A stretch of DNA of 64,000 nt from Lysobacter defluvii IMMIB APB-9 = DSM 18482 (GTDB taxonomy: Bacteria > Pseudomonadota > Gammaproteobacteria > Xanthomonadales > Xanthomonadaceae): positions 124,001 through 188,000 of the forward strand of contig NZ_AUHT01000011.1 in NCBI RefSeq assembly GCF_000423325.1. The letters are read 5' to 3'. Under the pieces are notes generated by a model, which was given only the letters and a program-made list of their open reading frames with translations, made no database searches and was not told the origin of the DNA. Of the stretch, positions 19,708 to 28,213 are shown one piece after another. Position 1 is the first letter of the stretch. Each line of letters opens with the position of its first letter. A program made the position numbers and the translations under genes.

Positions 19708-20340
19708 ATGAACCTGCTGCACGTGGGCAGTACAGGGCTGGTGGGCCGCCACCTGCTTGGGCAGGCGCTTGCGGACACGCGGGTGCGCTCGGTCGTTGCC
19801 CCGGTCCGGCGGCCGCTGGAGTTGCGGCACCGCAAGCTGCTGGCGCCGGTGATCCATTTCAACGCGCTTCCCGCCGACGCACCCTGGTGGCGGGCCGACG
19901 CGGTGGTCTGCACGCTGGGCACGACCATGCAGCGCGCCGGCTCGAAGGACAACTTCCGCCTGGTCGACCACGACTACCCACTTGAGGTCGCGCAGCTGGC
20001 GCGCAGGCATGGCACCGGGGTGTTCGTGCTCAACTCGGCGATCGGCGCCGACCCGCGCTCGGCGATCTTCTACAACCGGGTCAAGGGCGAGCTGGAGCGC
20101 GAGCTGGAAGCGCTCGGCTTCGCGTCGCTGACCTTCGTGCGACCGGGCCTGATCGGCGGCCAGCGCGAAGTCGCCAGGCCCGGGGAGGAGCGGGCCGGCC
20201 GGCTGCTGCGGGCGCTGGGGCCGCTCGTCCCGCGCCGCTGGCGGATCAATCCCGCGGAAAAGATCGCGGCGCGGATGCTGGAGGCGGCACTGGAGGCCCG
20301 CCCCGGAGTACACGTGGTGCCCTCCGCGGAGCTGGTGTGA
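19708..20340 (+). CDS. NAD(P)-binding Rossmann oxidoreductase
   Basis: 210 residues of the atypical/extended SDR type (NAD(P)H-binding, similar to YbjT/HTATIP2-like proteins). It begins MNLLHVGSTGLVGRHLLG with the nucleotide-binding GSTGLVG, then VCTLGTTMQRAGSKDNFRLVDHDYPLEVAQLA, VLNSAIGADPRSAIFYNRVKGELE (Tyr-x3-Lys-like) and LTFVRPGLIGGQR. The substrate is unknown. Its TGA overlaps the GTG start of the macro-domain gene. Confidence 0.85.
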   Translation: MNLLHVGSTGLVGRHLLGQALADTRVRSVVAPVRRPLELRHRKLLAPVIHFNALPADAPWWRADAVVCTLGTTMQRAGSKDNFRLVDHDYPLEVAQLARRHGTGVFVLNSAIGADPRSAIFYNRVKGELERELEALGFASLTFVRPGLIGGQREVARPGEERAGRLLRALGPLVPRRWRINPAEKIAARMLEAALEARPGVHVVPSAELV

Positions 20341-20843
20341 CCGCGGTGCGGCTGCGCGCGCTGCAGGCGGACATCACCACCCTGCAGGTGGATGCGATCG
20401 TCAACGCCGCCAATCCGGCGCTCGCCGGGGGCGGCGGCGTCGACGGGGCGATCCATCGCGCCGCCGGTCCGGAGCTGGCGCGTGCGAGCCGCGCGCTGGG
20501 ACCGATCCGTCCGGGACAGGCGGTGCGCACGCCGGCCTTTGCCCTGCCGGCGCGGTTCGTCGTCCACGCCGTGGGTCCGGTGTGGCGTGGTGGCGGGGCG
20601 GGCGAGCCGGAAACACTGGCCGCCTGCTACCGGCGCAGCCTGGAGCTCGCCATGGAGGCCGGGTGCGGCTCGATCGCGTTCCCGTCCATCAGCACGGGGG
20701 TCTGTGGCTACCCGAAGCAGGAAGCCGCGCAGGTCGCGGTGGAGACGGTGCGCAGCGCGGCCGCGGAGCCGCTGGCCGAGGTCTTGTTCTGCTGCTTCTC
20801 CGGCGTGGACCTGGCCATCTACCGGAGGCTGCTGGGGGGCTGA
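20337..20843 (+). CDS. Macro-domain protein, O-acetyl-ADP-ribose deacetylase type
   Basis: 168 residues with a GTG start in a GTGA overlap. MacroD/YmdB-type motifs are ADITTLQVDAIVNAANPALA, GGGGVDGAIHRAAG (ligand-binding loop with catalytic Asp), HAVGPVWRGG and FPSISTGVCGYPKQEAA. It binds ADP-ribose and probably removes acyl or ADP-ribosyl groups. The coupling to an NAD(P)-binding protein is consistent with NAD-metabolite handling, but no more can be said. Confidence 0.9.
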   Translation: MTAVRLRALQADITTLQVDAIVNAANPALAGGGGVDGAIHRAAGPELARASRALGPIRPGQAVRTPAFALPARFVVHAVGPVWRGGGAGEPETLAACYRRSLELAMEAGCGSIAFPSISTGVCGYPKQEAAQVAVETVRSAAAEPLAEVLFCCFSGVDLAIYRRLLGG

Positions 20844-20902
20844 GCCGGCAAGCTGCGGTTCCTGTTCAGCTTGCTATGCTGGCCCGCTTCCGAGGAGTCC
20901 AC

Positions 20903-20938
20903 ATGAGCCGCTGCCGCTCGTGGCGGGTGCGTGCCTGA
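20903..20938 (+). CDS. Possible 11-residue leader peptide of the efflux gene
   Basis: ATG preceded by CGAGGAG opens a frame coding MSRCRSWRVRA. The stop TGA shares its A with the ATG of the efflux pump (TGATG). The good ribosome site belongs to this mini-ORF; the pump start itself has none. A TATGCT -10-like box lies at 20875-20880. It could be a translational-coupling or attenuation leader, or the pump may start at an unrecognised site. Confidence 0.45.
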   Translation: MSRCRSWRVRA

Positions 20939-22170
20939 TGTCCGCATCCCCCGCCGCCACCCCCGTGATCCCGACCCGTCGCCTGGTGCTGTTGCTGGCC
21001 GGGCTGTCGATGTTCGGCCCGTTCACCATCGACACCATCTTCCCGGCGTTCCCGGCGATGGGGGCCGAGCTGGGCGCCGACAAGCTCGCGATGCAGCAGA
21101 CCATCAGCTTCTACCTGGTGGCCTACGCGCTGATGAGCATCGTCCACGGCCCGCTGTCGGATGCGCTCGGGCGCCGGCGGGTGATCCTGGGCGGGCTGGT
21201 CGTGTTCATCGCCGCATCGGTCGGCTGCGCGATGTCGGAGGACCTGGGGACGCTGCTGGTGTTCCGGGTGCTGCAGGGACTGAGCGCGGGCGTGGGACTG
21301 ATCGTGGGCCGGGCGGTGATCCGGGACGTACTGGAGGGTGCCGCGGCGCAGCGGCTGATGAGCCAGGTCTCGATGATCTTCGGCGTTGCGCCCGCGATCG
21401 CGCCGATCATCGGCGGCTGGCTGATCGGCTGGAGCCACTGGACCTCGATCTTCTGGTTCCTGGTCGCGTTCTCGGCGCTGCTGCTGGTGGCGACCTGGCG
21501 CGGCCTGCCCGAGACCCTGCCGCCGTCGGAGCGCTCCACTTTGGCGCCGCGGGTGCTGTGGAACGACTACCGGATGATTGCGGTGCACCCACACTTCCAG
21601 CGGCTGGCGGCCTCGGCGGCGTTCAACTTCGGGGCGCTGTTCCTGTTCATCGCCTCGGCGCCGGCCTTCGTGCTCGACCTGCTGCAGTTCCGCGGCGAGC
21701 CGTTGGACGAGCAGGACTTCGCCTGGTTCTTCGTGCCGATGATCGGCGGGATGATGCTGGGAGCCTGGTTGTCGGGGCGGGTCGCCGGGCGCATGGACCC
21801 GTTCCGGCAGGTGGCGCTGGGCTTCGGCGTGTCGGCGGCGGCGATGGTGCTGGGGCTGGGCTACAACCTGGCCGTGGAGGCGCCGCAGGTGCCCTGGGCG
21901 ATCGTGCCGGTGGCGATGAACTCCTTCGGCATCGCGCTGGTGTTCCCGATCCTGACGCTGATGATCCTGGACCTGTTCCCGCGCCACCGCGGCGCGGCCT
22001 CGTCGATGCAGGCCTTCACCACGCTGGTGCTGAACTCGGTGCTGGCCGGGGTGGTGTCGCCGTTGCTCAGCCACAGCGCGTTGTGGCTGACGGGGGCGGC
22101 GGCGGGGTTGATGGTGCTGGGGTGGGGGTTCTGGGTTTGGGAGGCGCGGGTGGTGAGGGGGAGGAGGTAG
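20938..22170 (+). CDS. Bcr/CflA family multidrug efflux MFS transporter
   Basis: 410 residues with twelve predicted helices. LLAGLSMFGPFTIDTIFPAFPAM is the helix 1 signature of the drug-efflux Bcr/CflA group; motif A is GPLSDALGRRRVILGG and motif C-like glycines occur in helix 5 (GVAPAIAPIIGGWLIG). It is an inner-membrane proton antiporter for drugs or metabolites. Start chosen at MSASPAATP, which overlaps the leader stop. Two repeat units follow and may end the transcript. Confidence 0.9.
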   Translation: MSASPAATPVIPTRRLVLLLAGLSMFGPFTIDTIFPAFPAMGAELGADKLAMQQTISFYLVAYALMSIVHGPLSDALGRRRVILGGLVVFIAASVGCAMSEDLGTLLVFRVLQGLSAGVGLIVGRAVIRDVLEGAAAQRLMSQVSMIFGVAPAIAPIIGGWLIGWSHWTSIFWFLVAFSALLLVATWRGLPETLPPSERSTLAPRVLWNDYRMIAVHPHFQRLAASAAFNFGALFLFIASAPAFVLDLLQFRGEPLDEQDFAWFFVPMIGGMMLGAWLSGRVAGRMDPFRQVALGFGVSAAAMVLGLGYNLAVEAPQVPWAIVPVAMNSFGIALVFPILTLMILDLFPRHRGAASSMQAFTTLVLNSVLAGVVSPLLSHSALWLTGAAAGLMVLGWGFWVWEARVVRGRR

Positions 22171-22172
22171 AA

Positions 22173-22277
22173 GCTGCCCTCATCCGCCCTTCGGGCACCT
22201 TCTCCCGCTAGCGGGAGAAGGGAGGGGCTGCCCTCATCCGCCCTTCGGGCACCTTCTCCCGCCTCGGCGGGAGAAGG
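22173..22277. repeat. Two tandem palindromic repeat units
   Basis: Copies at 22173-22222 and 22227-22277 share GCTGCCCTCATCCGCCCTTC and onward to a perfect palindrome: CCTTCTCCCGC-TA-style in the first and CCTTCTCCCGCC-TC-GGCGGGAGAAGG in the second. They sit between convergent MFS and M2 peptidase genes, so the strong hairpins may stop transcription from both sides. Confidence 0.92.
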
Positions 22278-22283
22278 GATCCT

Positions 22284-24239
22284 TTACCAGCCGCAGGTCT
22301 TGCCTTCGTTCTGTTCCCTGAGCCAGGCCTCGAGGGGCGCGAAGTACTCCAGGACGGCGGAGGCGTCCATCTTCTCGCCGCCGGTCAGTTCGGCCAGGGT
22401 CTGCTGCCAGGGCTGGCTGGCGCCGCGGGAGAGCATGGCCTGCAGCTTCTCGCCGGCGGCCTTGTCGTCGTAGAAGCTGCACTCGTGCAGCGGGCCTTCG
22501 TAGCCGGCGGCGTCGCACAGGGACTTGTAGAACTGGAACTGCAGGATGTGGGCCAGGAAGTAGCGCGTGTACGGGGTGTTGCCCGGGACATGGTACTTGG
22601 CGCCCGCGTCGAAGAACTCCTCGCCGCGGGCTTCCACCGGGGCCACGCCCTGGTAGCGGGCCTTCAGGTCCCACCACGCCTGGTTGTAGTTGTCCGGGGT
22701 GATCGAGCCGTCGAACACGCCCCAGCGCCAGCGGTCGATCATCAGCCCGAACGGCAGGAACGCCACCTTCGACAGCGCCATGCGCATCTGCGCGTTGATC
22801 AGCGCCTCGTCGGTCTGCTGCTGGGCGTCGACCAGGCCGATCGACTCCAGGTACCGCGGGGTCATGGCCAGGACGATGGTGTCGCCGATCGCCTCGTGGA
22901 AGCCGTCGTGGGCGCCGGTCTGGAACAGCGGCGGCAGGTCGTTGTAGGCCAGGTAGTAATACACGTGGCCCAGCTCGTGGTAGATGGTGGTGAAGTCTTC
23001 CTCGTTGGGCTTGATGCACATCTTGGTGCGCACGTCGCCCTTCATGTCGATGTCCCACGCGCTGGCGTGGCAGACCACGTCGCGGTCGCGGGGCTTGATG
23101 AACTGGGTGTTCTCCCAGTAGCTGTCGGGCAGCTTGGGCATGCCCAGCGAGGTGTAGAAGTCTTCGGCGCGCTTGGTCATCTGGCGCGCGGAGGCCTCCA
23201 TCGCCTCCTGCTCGAGGTCGGCCAGGGCGGCGGGGCTGCGCTCGGCGGCGGACTGGGCGATCTTCTGCGCGTGGATCTGCTGGTAGCGGTTCTCCAGCGC
23301 GCCGGTGATGTCCAGGCTGCCGGCGTCGGGGTAGGGGGCCAGCATGTCCCACAGGTTGCTCCAGTCCTGCTGCCACATGTTGCCCATCAGGTGCGCGGGC
23401 AGCAGGCCGCCGTCGACGTGGCCGCGCTCGGCGCCGTAGGTGGCGTCCAGGCGCGTGCCCGCGTAGCAGTGCAGCTGCTCGTACAGCGGGCGGACCTGGT
23501 TCCAGAGGCGGTCGGTCTCGGCCGACAGCTCGGCCGGGCTCATGTCGTACGACGAACGCCACATCTCGCCGGCGTCGGCGAAGCCCAGTTCGCCCGCGCC
23601 GGTGTTGACCAGCTCCACGAAGCGCGCGTAGTCGTCGCGCATCGGCTGGGAGATGGTGTGCCACCCGCGCCAGGCATCGAGTTGGGCATCGTAGTCGCGG
23701 TTGTTGCGCAGCACGTCCTCCAGCTCGCCGAGCTGGCGGCACTGGCGGGCGTCGCCCTCGCCCTGGCAGTACTGGCCCGAGCCGTACATGCCTTCCATCC
23801 GGCTGGCGATGCGCGTGAGCTCGGCCAGCTGGGCGGGGTCGGACGGCGCGGGCATGGAGGTGCCCAGGCGCAGCAGCTGGATCGCGCGCGCGGTTTCCGG
23901 GGTCATCTCCTGCCCGTCGAAGCGGCGCGACTCCTCGATCCACTCGTTGAGCCGGGTCAGGTAGCGCTCGTTGGCCTTCGCGGCGAGCAGCTGGGTGTCG
24001 TCGCTGATGTAGGTCGACGACAGCCACTGCGGGACCGTGATCTCAGGGTACATCTCCATGATCTCGGCATTGACCCGGGCGATGAACTGGTCCGCGGTCT
24101 CGCCGTCGCGCGCGGCCTGCGCGCCGTCGGTGCTTGCGCCGGCGCCGGCGCCCGGCTCCGGGGAGGGTGCGCGGTCGCACGCGGACAGGGCGATCGCCCC
24201 GGCGATGGCGAGCACGAGCAGGCGGGTGCGTGCGGTCAC
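22284..24239 (-). CDS. M2 family peptidyl-dipeptidase (ACE-like) lipoprotein
   Basis: 651 residues. The lipoprotein signal ends AIALSAC with Cys21, then a Pro/Gly/Ala linker. The mature part is an angiotensin-converting-enzyme-type gluzincin: HELGH at 421-425 supplies two zinc ligands and the catalytic Glu, and Glu449 in GFHEAIGD is the third ligand, spaced exactly as in ACE. It should release dipeptides from peptide C-termini in the periplasm or at the outer membrane. The ACE-like chloride and substrate residues were not compared. Confidence 0.93.
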   Translation of the reverse strand: MTARTRLLVLAIAGAIALSACDRAPSPEPGAGAGASTDGAQAARDGETADQFIARVNAEIMEMYPEITVPQWLSSTYISDDTQLLAAKANERYLTRLNEWIEESRRFDGQEMTPETARAIQLLRLGTSMPAPSDPAQLAELTRIASRMEGMYGSGQYCQGEGDARQCRQLGELEDVLRNNRDYDAQLDAWRGWHTISQPMRDDYARFVELVNTGAGELGFADAGEMWRSSYDMSPAELSAETDRLWNQVRPLYEQLHCYAGTRLDATYGAERGHVDGGLLPAHLMGNMWQQDWSNLWDMLAPYPDAGSLDITGALENRYQQIHAQKIAQSAAERSPAALADLEQEAMEASARQMTKRAEDFYTSLGMPKLPDSYWENTQFIKPRDRDVVCHASAWDIDMKGDVRTKMCIKPNEEDFTTIYHELGHVYYYLAYNDLPPLFQTGAHDGFHEAIGDTIVLAMTPRYLESIGLVDAQQQTDEALINAQMRMALSKVAFLPFGLMIDRWRWGVFDGSITPDNYNQAWWDLKARYQGVAPVEARGEEFFDAGAKYHVPGNTPYTRYFLAHILQFQFYKSLCDAAGYEGPLHECSFYDDKAAGEKLQAMLSRGASQPWQQTLAELTGGEKMDASAVLEYFAPLEAWLREQNEGKTCGW

Positions 24240-24287
24240 GGCATGTCTCCGGCGGAGCGTCCCGCAGCGGGACGCGACGCAGGCAGG

Positions 24288-24971
24288 CTAGTGTCCCGTC
24301 CGGTGGCGCGCAATAGCCGTTCCGCCGCGCGTGGCGTGCTGCGTGCCCAGGACCTGCGAGCGCAGCCGGGCTGCGCGCCGGGCGATCTTGGCGTGCATCA
24401 GCCGCCGCGACCAGCGCGAGAGCGGGAGCAGTTCCTTGCGCGCGAGGACCGACTTCAGGTCTACGCAGACTAGCTCCGGGCGCCCTCCGCGGTGGATACG
24501 GACCAGGTTGCCGCTGTTGAGGTCGAACAGCGGGATGGCCTGCCGCTGCAGCCAGGCCTCGAAGCGCACAACGGCGTCTGCGAGGGCCATGCGCCCGTCC
24601 GCATCGGGGATTCCGGACGCCAGGAGCTGGTGCAGGCTGGGCGCGGGATCGCCTGCCTCGTCCCGGACCAGTTCGCACCTGAGCGCCGGCCCCGCAGGGG
24701 TTTCGACGATGGCCTCGCTTGCCGCCAGCCGCCAGGGTTCGCTGCCGTCGGTACGCGGGCAGACGTAGTGCCAGGCGCGCAGCTCGGTGAGATTGGCATT
24801 GCCGGTGCCGGCAAGCCGCGCCCGCAGCCAGTGGCCGGGGTGCGAGCGCGGCGCATCCACCGGTTGCAGCACGTACTTCAGGCAGTGCGCGGGCGAGCCG
24901 GGGTCGCGGACGCAGATCCGGTTCGCGCCCCGGCTCACGACGACCATGCCGTTCCAGCGCGCCGGGTCCAT
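24288..24971 (-). CDS. yrbL: YrbL-family protein
   Basis: 227 residues resembling PhoP-regulated YrbL, a kinase-like fold protein of unknown activity. It has HCLKYVLQPVDAPRS (Lys of the nucleotide-binding strand), FEAWLQRQAIPLFDLNSGNLVRIHRGG (catalytic-loop-like D-x3-N) and VCVDLKSVLARKELLPLSRWSRR (Asp of the metal loop), in protein-kinase order. It starts two bases after the HExxH gene stop, so the two are likely co-transcribed. Confidence 0.75.
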   Translation of the reverse strand: MDPARWNGMVVVSRGANRICVRDPGSPAHCLKYVLQPVDAPRSHPGHWLRARLAGTGNANLTELRAWHYVCPRTDGSEPWRLAASEAIVETPAGPALRCELVRDEAGDPAPSLHQLLASGIPDADGRMALADAVVRFEAWLQRQAIPLFDLNSGNLVRIHRGGRPELVCVDLKSVLARKELLPLSRWSRRLMHAKIARRAARLRSQVLGTQHATRGGTAIARHRTGH

Positions 24972-24973
24972 GC

Positions 24974-25432
24974 TCAGCCGGGCAGCAGCCCGTGCCGCGA
25001 CAGCCAGTCCCGGGCGTCCTCCGCGTCGCGCTCGAACCAGGCCTTCGCCGAGCCGAGGCGGAAGGAATAGCCCCACGCATCCATGTCGGCCTGCATGCGT
25101 TCGCGTCCCACGCCGGGGAGTTCGTCCGCGAGCAGGATCTGCAGGTAGCAGGTGGCGTCCTCTTCCTCGACCGAATCGGTCGCATCGGTATGCACCGCGG
25201 CGCGGCGCCCGGGCGGGAGGACGATCAGGTGGCAGGACTCGTGCAGCAGCGAGTGCACCGGGGTGTCGGGGCGCGCGAAGACCCGGCTGCCGATCAGCCC
25301 GGCCTCGCACTCACCCCAGTAGCTGCCGGGGATTTCCTCTCCCTCCGCGACCCGGACCAGTTCCAGCCCGTAGCGGGCGAGCAGGGCGGCGGGAGCGTCG
25401 AAGCCGATGTCGGAAAGCAGGAGGACGGTCAT
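24974..25432 (-). CDS. Hypothetical protein with HExxH motif, putative metallopeptidase
   Basis: 152 residues, not recognised as a named family. VHSLLHESCHLIVLP contains HESCH at 64-68, matching the zinc-binding HExxH signature in a predicted helix; a third ligand could be Glu89, Glu90 or Glu91 in DATDSVEEEDATCYLQ. There is no signal peptide or membrane segment. It is followed directly by the YrbL-like gene; the min genes lie just upstream on the same strand. Confidence 0.65.
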   Translation of the reverse strand: MTVLLLSDIGFDAPAALLARYGLELVRVAEGEEIPGSYWGECEAGLIGSRVFARPDTPVHSLLHESCHLIVLPPGRRAAVHTDATDSVEEEDATCYLQILLADELPGVGRERMQADMDAWGYSFRLGSAKAWFERDAEDARDWLSRHGLLPG

Positions 25433-25454
25433 GCGGTTGCCCGCCGGGCAGGGG

Positions 25455-25712
25455 TCAGCCGGCGGAGTGCTCGGGCAGGGAGACCGAGATGTCCAGCACC
25501 TTGTTGTCGCCATCCCCGACCAGGTCCACCTTCACCGCCTCGGCGTCGACGCTGACGTACTTGCGGATGACCTCCAGCAGCTCGCGCTGGAGCATCGGCA
25601 GGTAGTCCGGGCCGCCACGGCTTGCGCGCTCGTGGGCGACGATGATGCGCAGGCGGTCCTTGGCGACCGCCGCGGTCTGTTTCCTGGCCAGCAGGAAGTC
25701 GAACATGCCCAT
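25455..25712 (-). CDS. minE: Cell division topological specificity factor MinE
   Basis: 85 residues. The N-terminal membrane and MinD-binding region is [30 protein letters not shown] and the C-terminal topological domain ends [12 protein letters not shown]. MinE stimulates MinD ATP hydrolysis, so MinC/MinD oscillate and the division site is kept at midcell. It starts two bases after the minD stop, the standard gene order. Confidence 0.97.
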   Translation of the reverse strand: MGMFDFLLARKQTAAVAKDRLRIIVAHERASRGGPDYLPMLQRELLEVIRKYVSVDAEAVKVDLVGDGDNKVLDISVSLPEHSAG

Positions 25713-25714
25713 GC

Positions 25715-26524
25715 TCAGCCTCCAAAGATCTTGCTGAAGAAGCCCTTCTTCTCCGGCGTTACGTAGCGCATCGGGCGGGTATCCCCGAGCAGGCGGGCGA
25801 CCGCGTCGTCGTAGGCCTGGGCGGCATCGGTGTCCGCGTCCAGGATCACCGGCTCGCCCTTGTTGGAGGCGTTGAGCACGTCGGTGGACTCGGGGATCAC
25901 GCCCAGGGTCTTGATGCCGAGGATCTCCTCGACGTCGGCGATGCTGAGCATCTCGCCGGTTTCCACGCGCCTGGGGCTGTAGCGGGTCAGCAGCAGGTGC
26001 TCCTTGACGCGCTCGCCCTGTTCGGCCTTGCGGGTCTTGCTGCCCAGCAGCCCCAGGATGCGGTCGGAGTCACGCACCGAGGACACCTCCGGGTTGACCA
26101 CGACCACCGCCTGGTCGGCGAAGTACATGGCCAGGTAGGCACCCTTCTCGATGCCCGCCGGGGAGTCGGCGATGATGTAGTCGAAGCCGTCGTCCTCGAG
26201 CTCCTTGAGCACCTTCTCCACGCCCTCCAGGGTCAGCGCGTCCTTGTCGCGGGTCTGCGAGGCGGCAAGGATGTAGAGGTTCTCGAAGCGCTTGTCCTTG
26301 ATCAGCGACTGCTTGAGGGACGACTCGCCGTTGACGACGTTGACGAAGTCGTACACCACGCGGCGCTCGCAGCCCATGATCAGGTCGAGGTTGCGCAGGC
26401 CCACGTCGAAGTCGATGACGGCCACCTTGTGGCCGCGCCGGGCCAGGCCGCAGGCGATCGAGGCGCTGCTGGTGGTCTTGCCTACGCCACCCTTGCCCGA
26501 GGTGACAACGATGATTTCGGTCAA
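25715..26524 (-). CDS. minD: Septum site-determining ATPase MinD (TTG start)
   Basis: 269 residues. The deviant Walker A motif is KGGVGKTT at 11-18 with signature Lys11 and Lys16. The C-terminal membrane-targeting helix is [11 protein letters not shown]. The start codon is TTG, giving the normal [14 protein letters not shown]-terminus; GGAGGAA lies six bases upstream, and the upstream in-frame ATG would add about 50 non-homologous residues. The 130 bases to the minC stop leave room for separate translation control. Confidence 0.96.
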   Translation of the reverse strand: MTEIIVVTSGKGGVGKTTSSASIACGLARRGHKVAVIDFDVGLRNLDLIMGCERRVVYDFVNVVNGESSLKQSLIKDKRFENLYILAASQTRDKDALTLEGVEKVLKELEDDGFDYIIADSPAGIEKGAYLAMYFADQAVVVVNPEVSSVRDSDRILGLLGSKTRKAEQGERVKEHLLLTRYSPRRVETGEMLSIADVEEILGIKTLGVIPESTDVLNASNKGEPVILDADTDAAQAYDDAVARLLGDTRPMRYVTPEKKGFFSKIFGG

Positions 26525-26654
26525 GTTCGGTTCCTCCGGAACGGGTTCGATGCGGACCGGCAGGGGCGGGGGAAGCGCCGGCCACGCGGGGATGGGGTCG
26601 TGGTGCTTGCCGCGGACGGGCCGCGGGACTGCGACAGGATGCCCGTTTTCGGGC

Positions 26655-27440
26655 TCACTGTGTTCCCTGTGCCTCAACGCAGAGCTGGCCGTCCTCCAGC
26701 CACACCTGCACGGCCTTGCCGCGCAGCCCGGCTGGCAGGTCGTCCATCACCTTGTAATGGCCGGCGATCGCGACCAGCTCGGCGTGGAACTCGCGGCAGA
26801 AGATGCGGGCCTGCTCGTTGCCCTGTGCGCCGGCGAGGGCGCGCCCGCGCAGCGGCCCGTAGATGTGCACCGAGCCGTCGGCGATCACCTCGGCACCGGC
26901 GCTGACGCCGGCCAGCACGGTGAGGTCGCGGTTGTCGGCGTACACCTGCTGGCCGGAGCGCACCAGCGGCGCGTGCACCAGCCCGGGGCTGGCGGTCGGC
27001 GTGGCAGCGCGTGGCGCGGGCGCCGGCTCCGGCGCGGCGGCAGCCGGGGCGGGCGAGGGGGCGGGCGCGGGCCGGGCCGGCGGTTCCCCCGCGCCCTGCT
27101 CGTAGGCCGCGCGGAACTTGGCCAGCAGCGGCAGGCCGAGTTCGCGGGCGAGCCGGTCGGTGTCGCTGCTGCCGTAGGCCAGCGCGATGGGCAGCACGCC
27201 CGCGCCCCGCAGGGCCTCGATCAGTCCGCGGGCGGTGGCCGCGTCGGGCACCTGGCTCAGCCCGCCGAAGTCGAGCACGATCGCCGCGCGGTCGAACATG
27301 GCCGGGGCACGGCGGACGCGCGCGGTCATCTCCTGCGCCAGCCTTTCGACGTCCAGGGTGCGGATGCGCAGGTTGGCGATGCCGACCTGCCCGATCTTCA
27401 GTTCGCCGGCCTGCTCGTAGTCCATCGGGGCGGTGCTCAT
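26655..27440 (-). CDS. minC: Septum formation inhibitor MinC
   Basis: 261 residues. The N-terminal FtsZ-inhibiting domain (residues 1-110) is followed by a Pro/Ala-rich linker (ARPAPAPSPAPAAAAPEPAP) and a C-terminal right-handed beta-helix with GSVHIYGPLRGRALAGAQG and ARIFCREFHAELVAIAGHY. It is coupled by ATGA to the upstream acetyltransferase gene. Confidence 0.95.
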   Translation of the reverse strand: MSTAPMDYEQAGELKIGQVGIANLRIRTLDVERLAQEMTARVRRAPAMFDRAAIVLDFGGLSQVPDAATARGLIEALRGAGVLPIALAYGSSDTDRLARELGLPLLAKFRAAYEQGAGEPPARPAPAPSPAPAAAAPEPAPAPRAATPTASPGLVHAPLVRSGQQVYADNRDLTVLAGVSAGAEVIADGSVHIYGPLRGRALAGAQGNEQARIFCREFHAELVAIAGHYKVMDDLPAGLRGKAVQVWLEDGQLCVEAQGTQ

Positions 27441-28045
27441 GCGTCGGTTCCGGTCGAGCGCGGTGCCTCCTGCCCGCCGGCGGGCAGTTCCCGGGAGCGC
27501 AGCCACGGGACATCGGGAAGCCCGTCGCCGTAGGTACCGGCGATCCAGGCGTGGCTTTCCAGGTCCTTCATCAGCATCGCGGCGCGGCGACCGGTGTCGG
27601 GCATGACGTGCTGGCCGACCTCGCGGAAGCCGAAGCTGCCGTGGAACAGCAGGACCGGGTTGGAGCCGTCCTCCAGGAAGACCTCGCAGGCCACCATCGG
27701 GTAGCGCGGTTCGGCGTAGCTCTGCGCGTCAGCGTAGAACGCGCGGCCCACGCCGCCACCGCGGCGGCGGCTGGCGACGACCACGCGGTCGATGTAGAAG
27801 AAGTCGTCGTGGCGCTCGCGGAACCAGCGGAAGTTGCTCGAATCATGCGCGCTGTCGCTGCCGACGCCGATCAGGAAGCCGGCGAGGTTGCCGTCGCGCT
27901 CGGCGACGCGGAAGTACTCGGCGGTCTCGAAGAAGTGGCGCAGCCGCGCCGCGTCCAGCGGGAGGATCGTGGGGCCTGCAGCGTTGTTGAGGGCCAGGAC
28001 GGAATCCAGCTCGTGCTCGCGCACGTCGCGGATGACGATCGACAT
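27437..28045 (-). CDS. GNAT family N-acetyltransferase, upstream of minC
   Basis: 202 residues. It has the GNAT layout: RDVREHELDSVLALNNAAGP, FFYIDRVVVASRRRGGGVGRAFYADAQSYAE (acetyl-CoA loop R-R-x-G-x-G) and FLEDGSNPVLLFHGSFGFREVG (motif B). It resembles YjeM/GCN5-type acetyltransferases with 'N-P-x-x-x-F-H' ends. The substrate is unknown. Its stop overlaps the minC start, so it is co-expressed with the Min system. Confidence 0.83.
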   Translation of the reverse strand: MSIVIRDVREHELDSVLALNNAAGPTILPLDAARLRHFFETAEYFRVAERDGNLAGFLIGVGSDSAHDSSNFRWFRERHDDFFYIDRVVVASRRRGGGVGRAFYADAQSYAEPRYPMVACEVFLEDGSNPVLLFHGSFGFREVGQHVMPDTGRRAAMLMKDLESHAWIAGTYGDGLPDVPWLRSRELPAGGQEAPRSTGTDA

Positions 28046-28213
28046 TCCGATCTCCAGGGTGGGACGAATCGCAGGGGCTGCGATCGGGGCGATTATCGCA
28101 TGGGCGGTTCCGCCGCCGCGACAACGACCGGTCCGCCCGCGGGTGCCGCATGCCTGTTCATGTCCGCGTGGCGACGGGTCCGCGCCGCGCCGGAATCCCG
28201 TTAGGATGCCGTG

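Noticed and set aside
22173-22277. CRISPR-like direct repeats
   Set aside because: Only two units, near-contiguous and palindromic, with copies elsewhere inside genes. No spacers and no cas genes.
26525-26677. ATG start for minD about 50 codons upstream
   Set aside because: It would add an N-terminus without likeness to MinD, while TTG at 26524 has GGAGGAA six bases upstream and gives the standard N-terminus.
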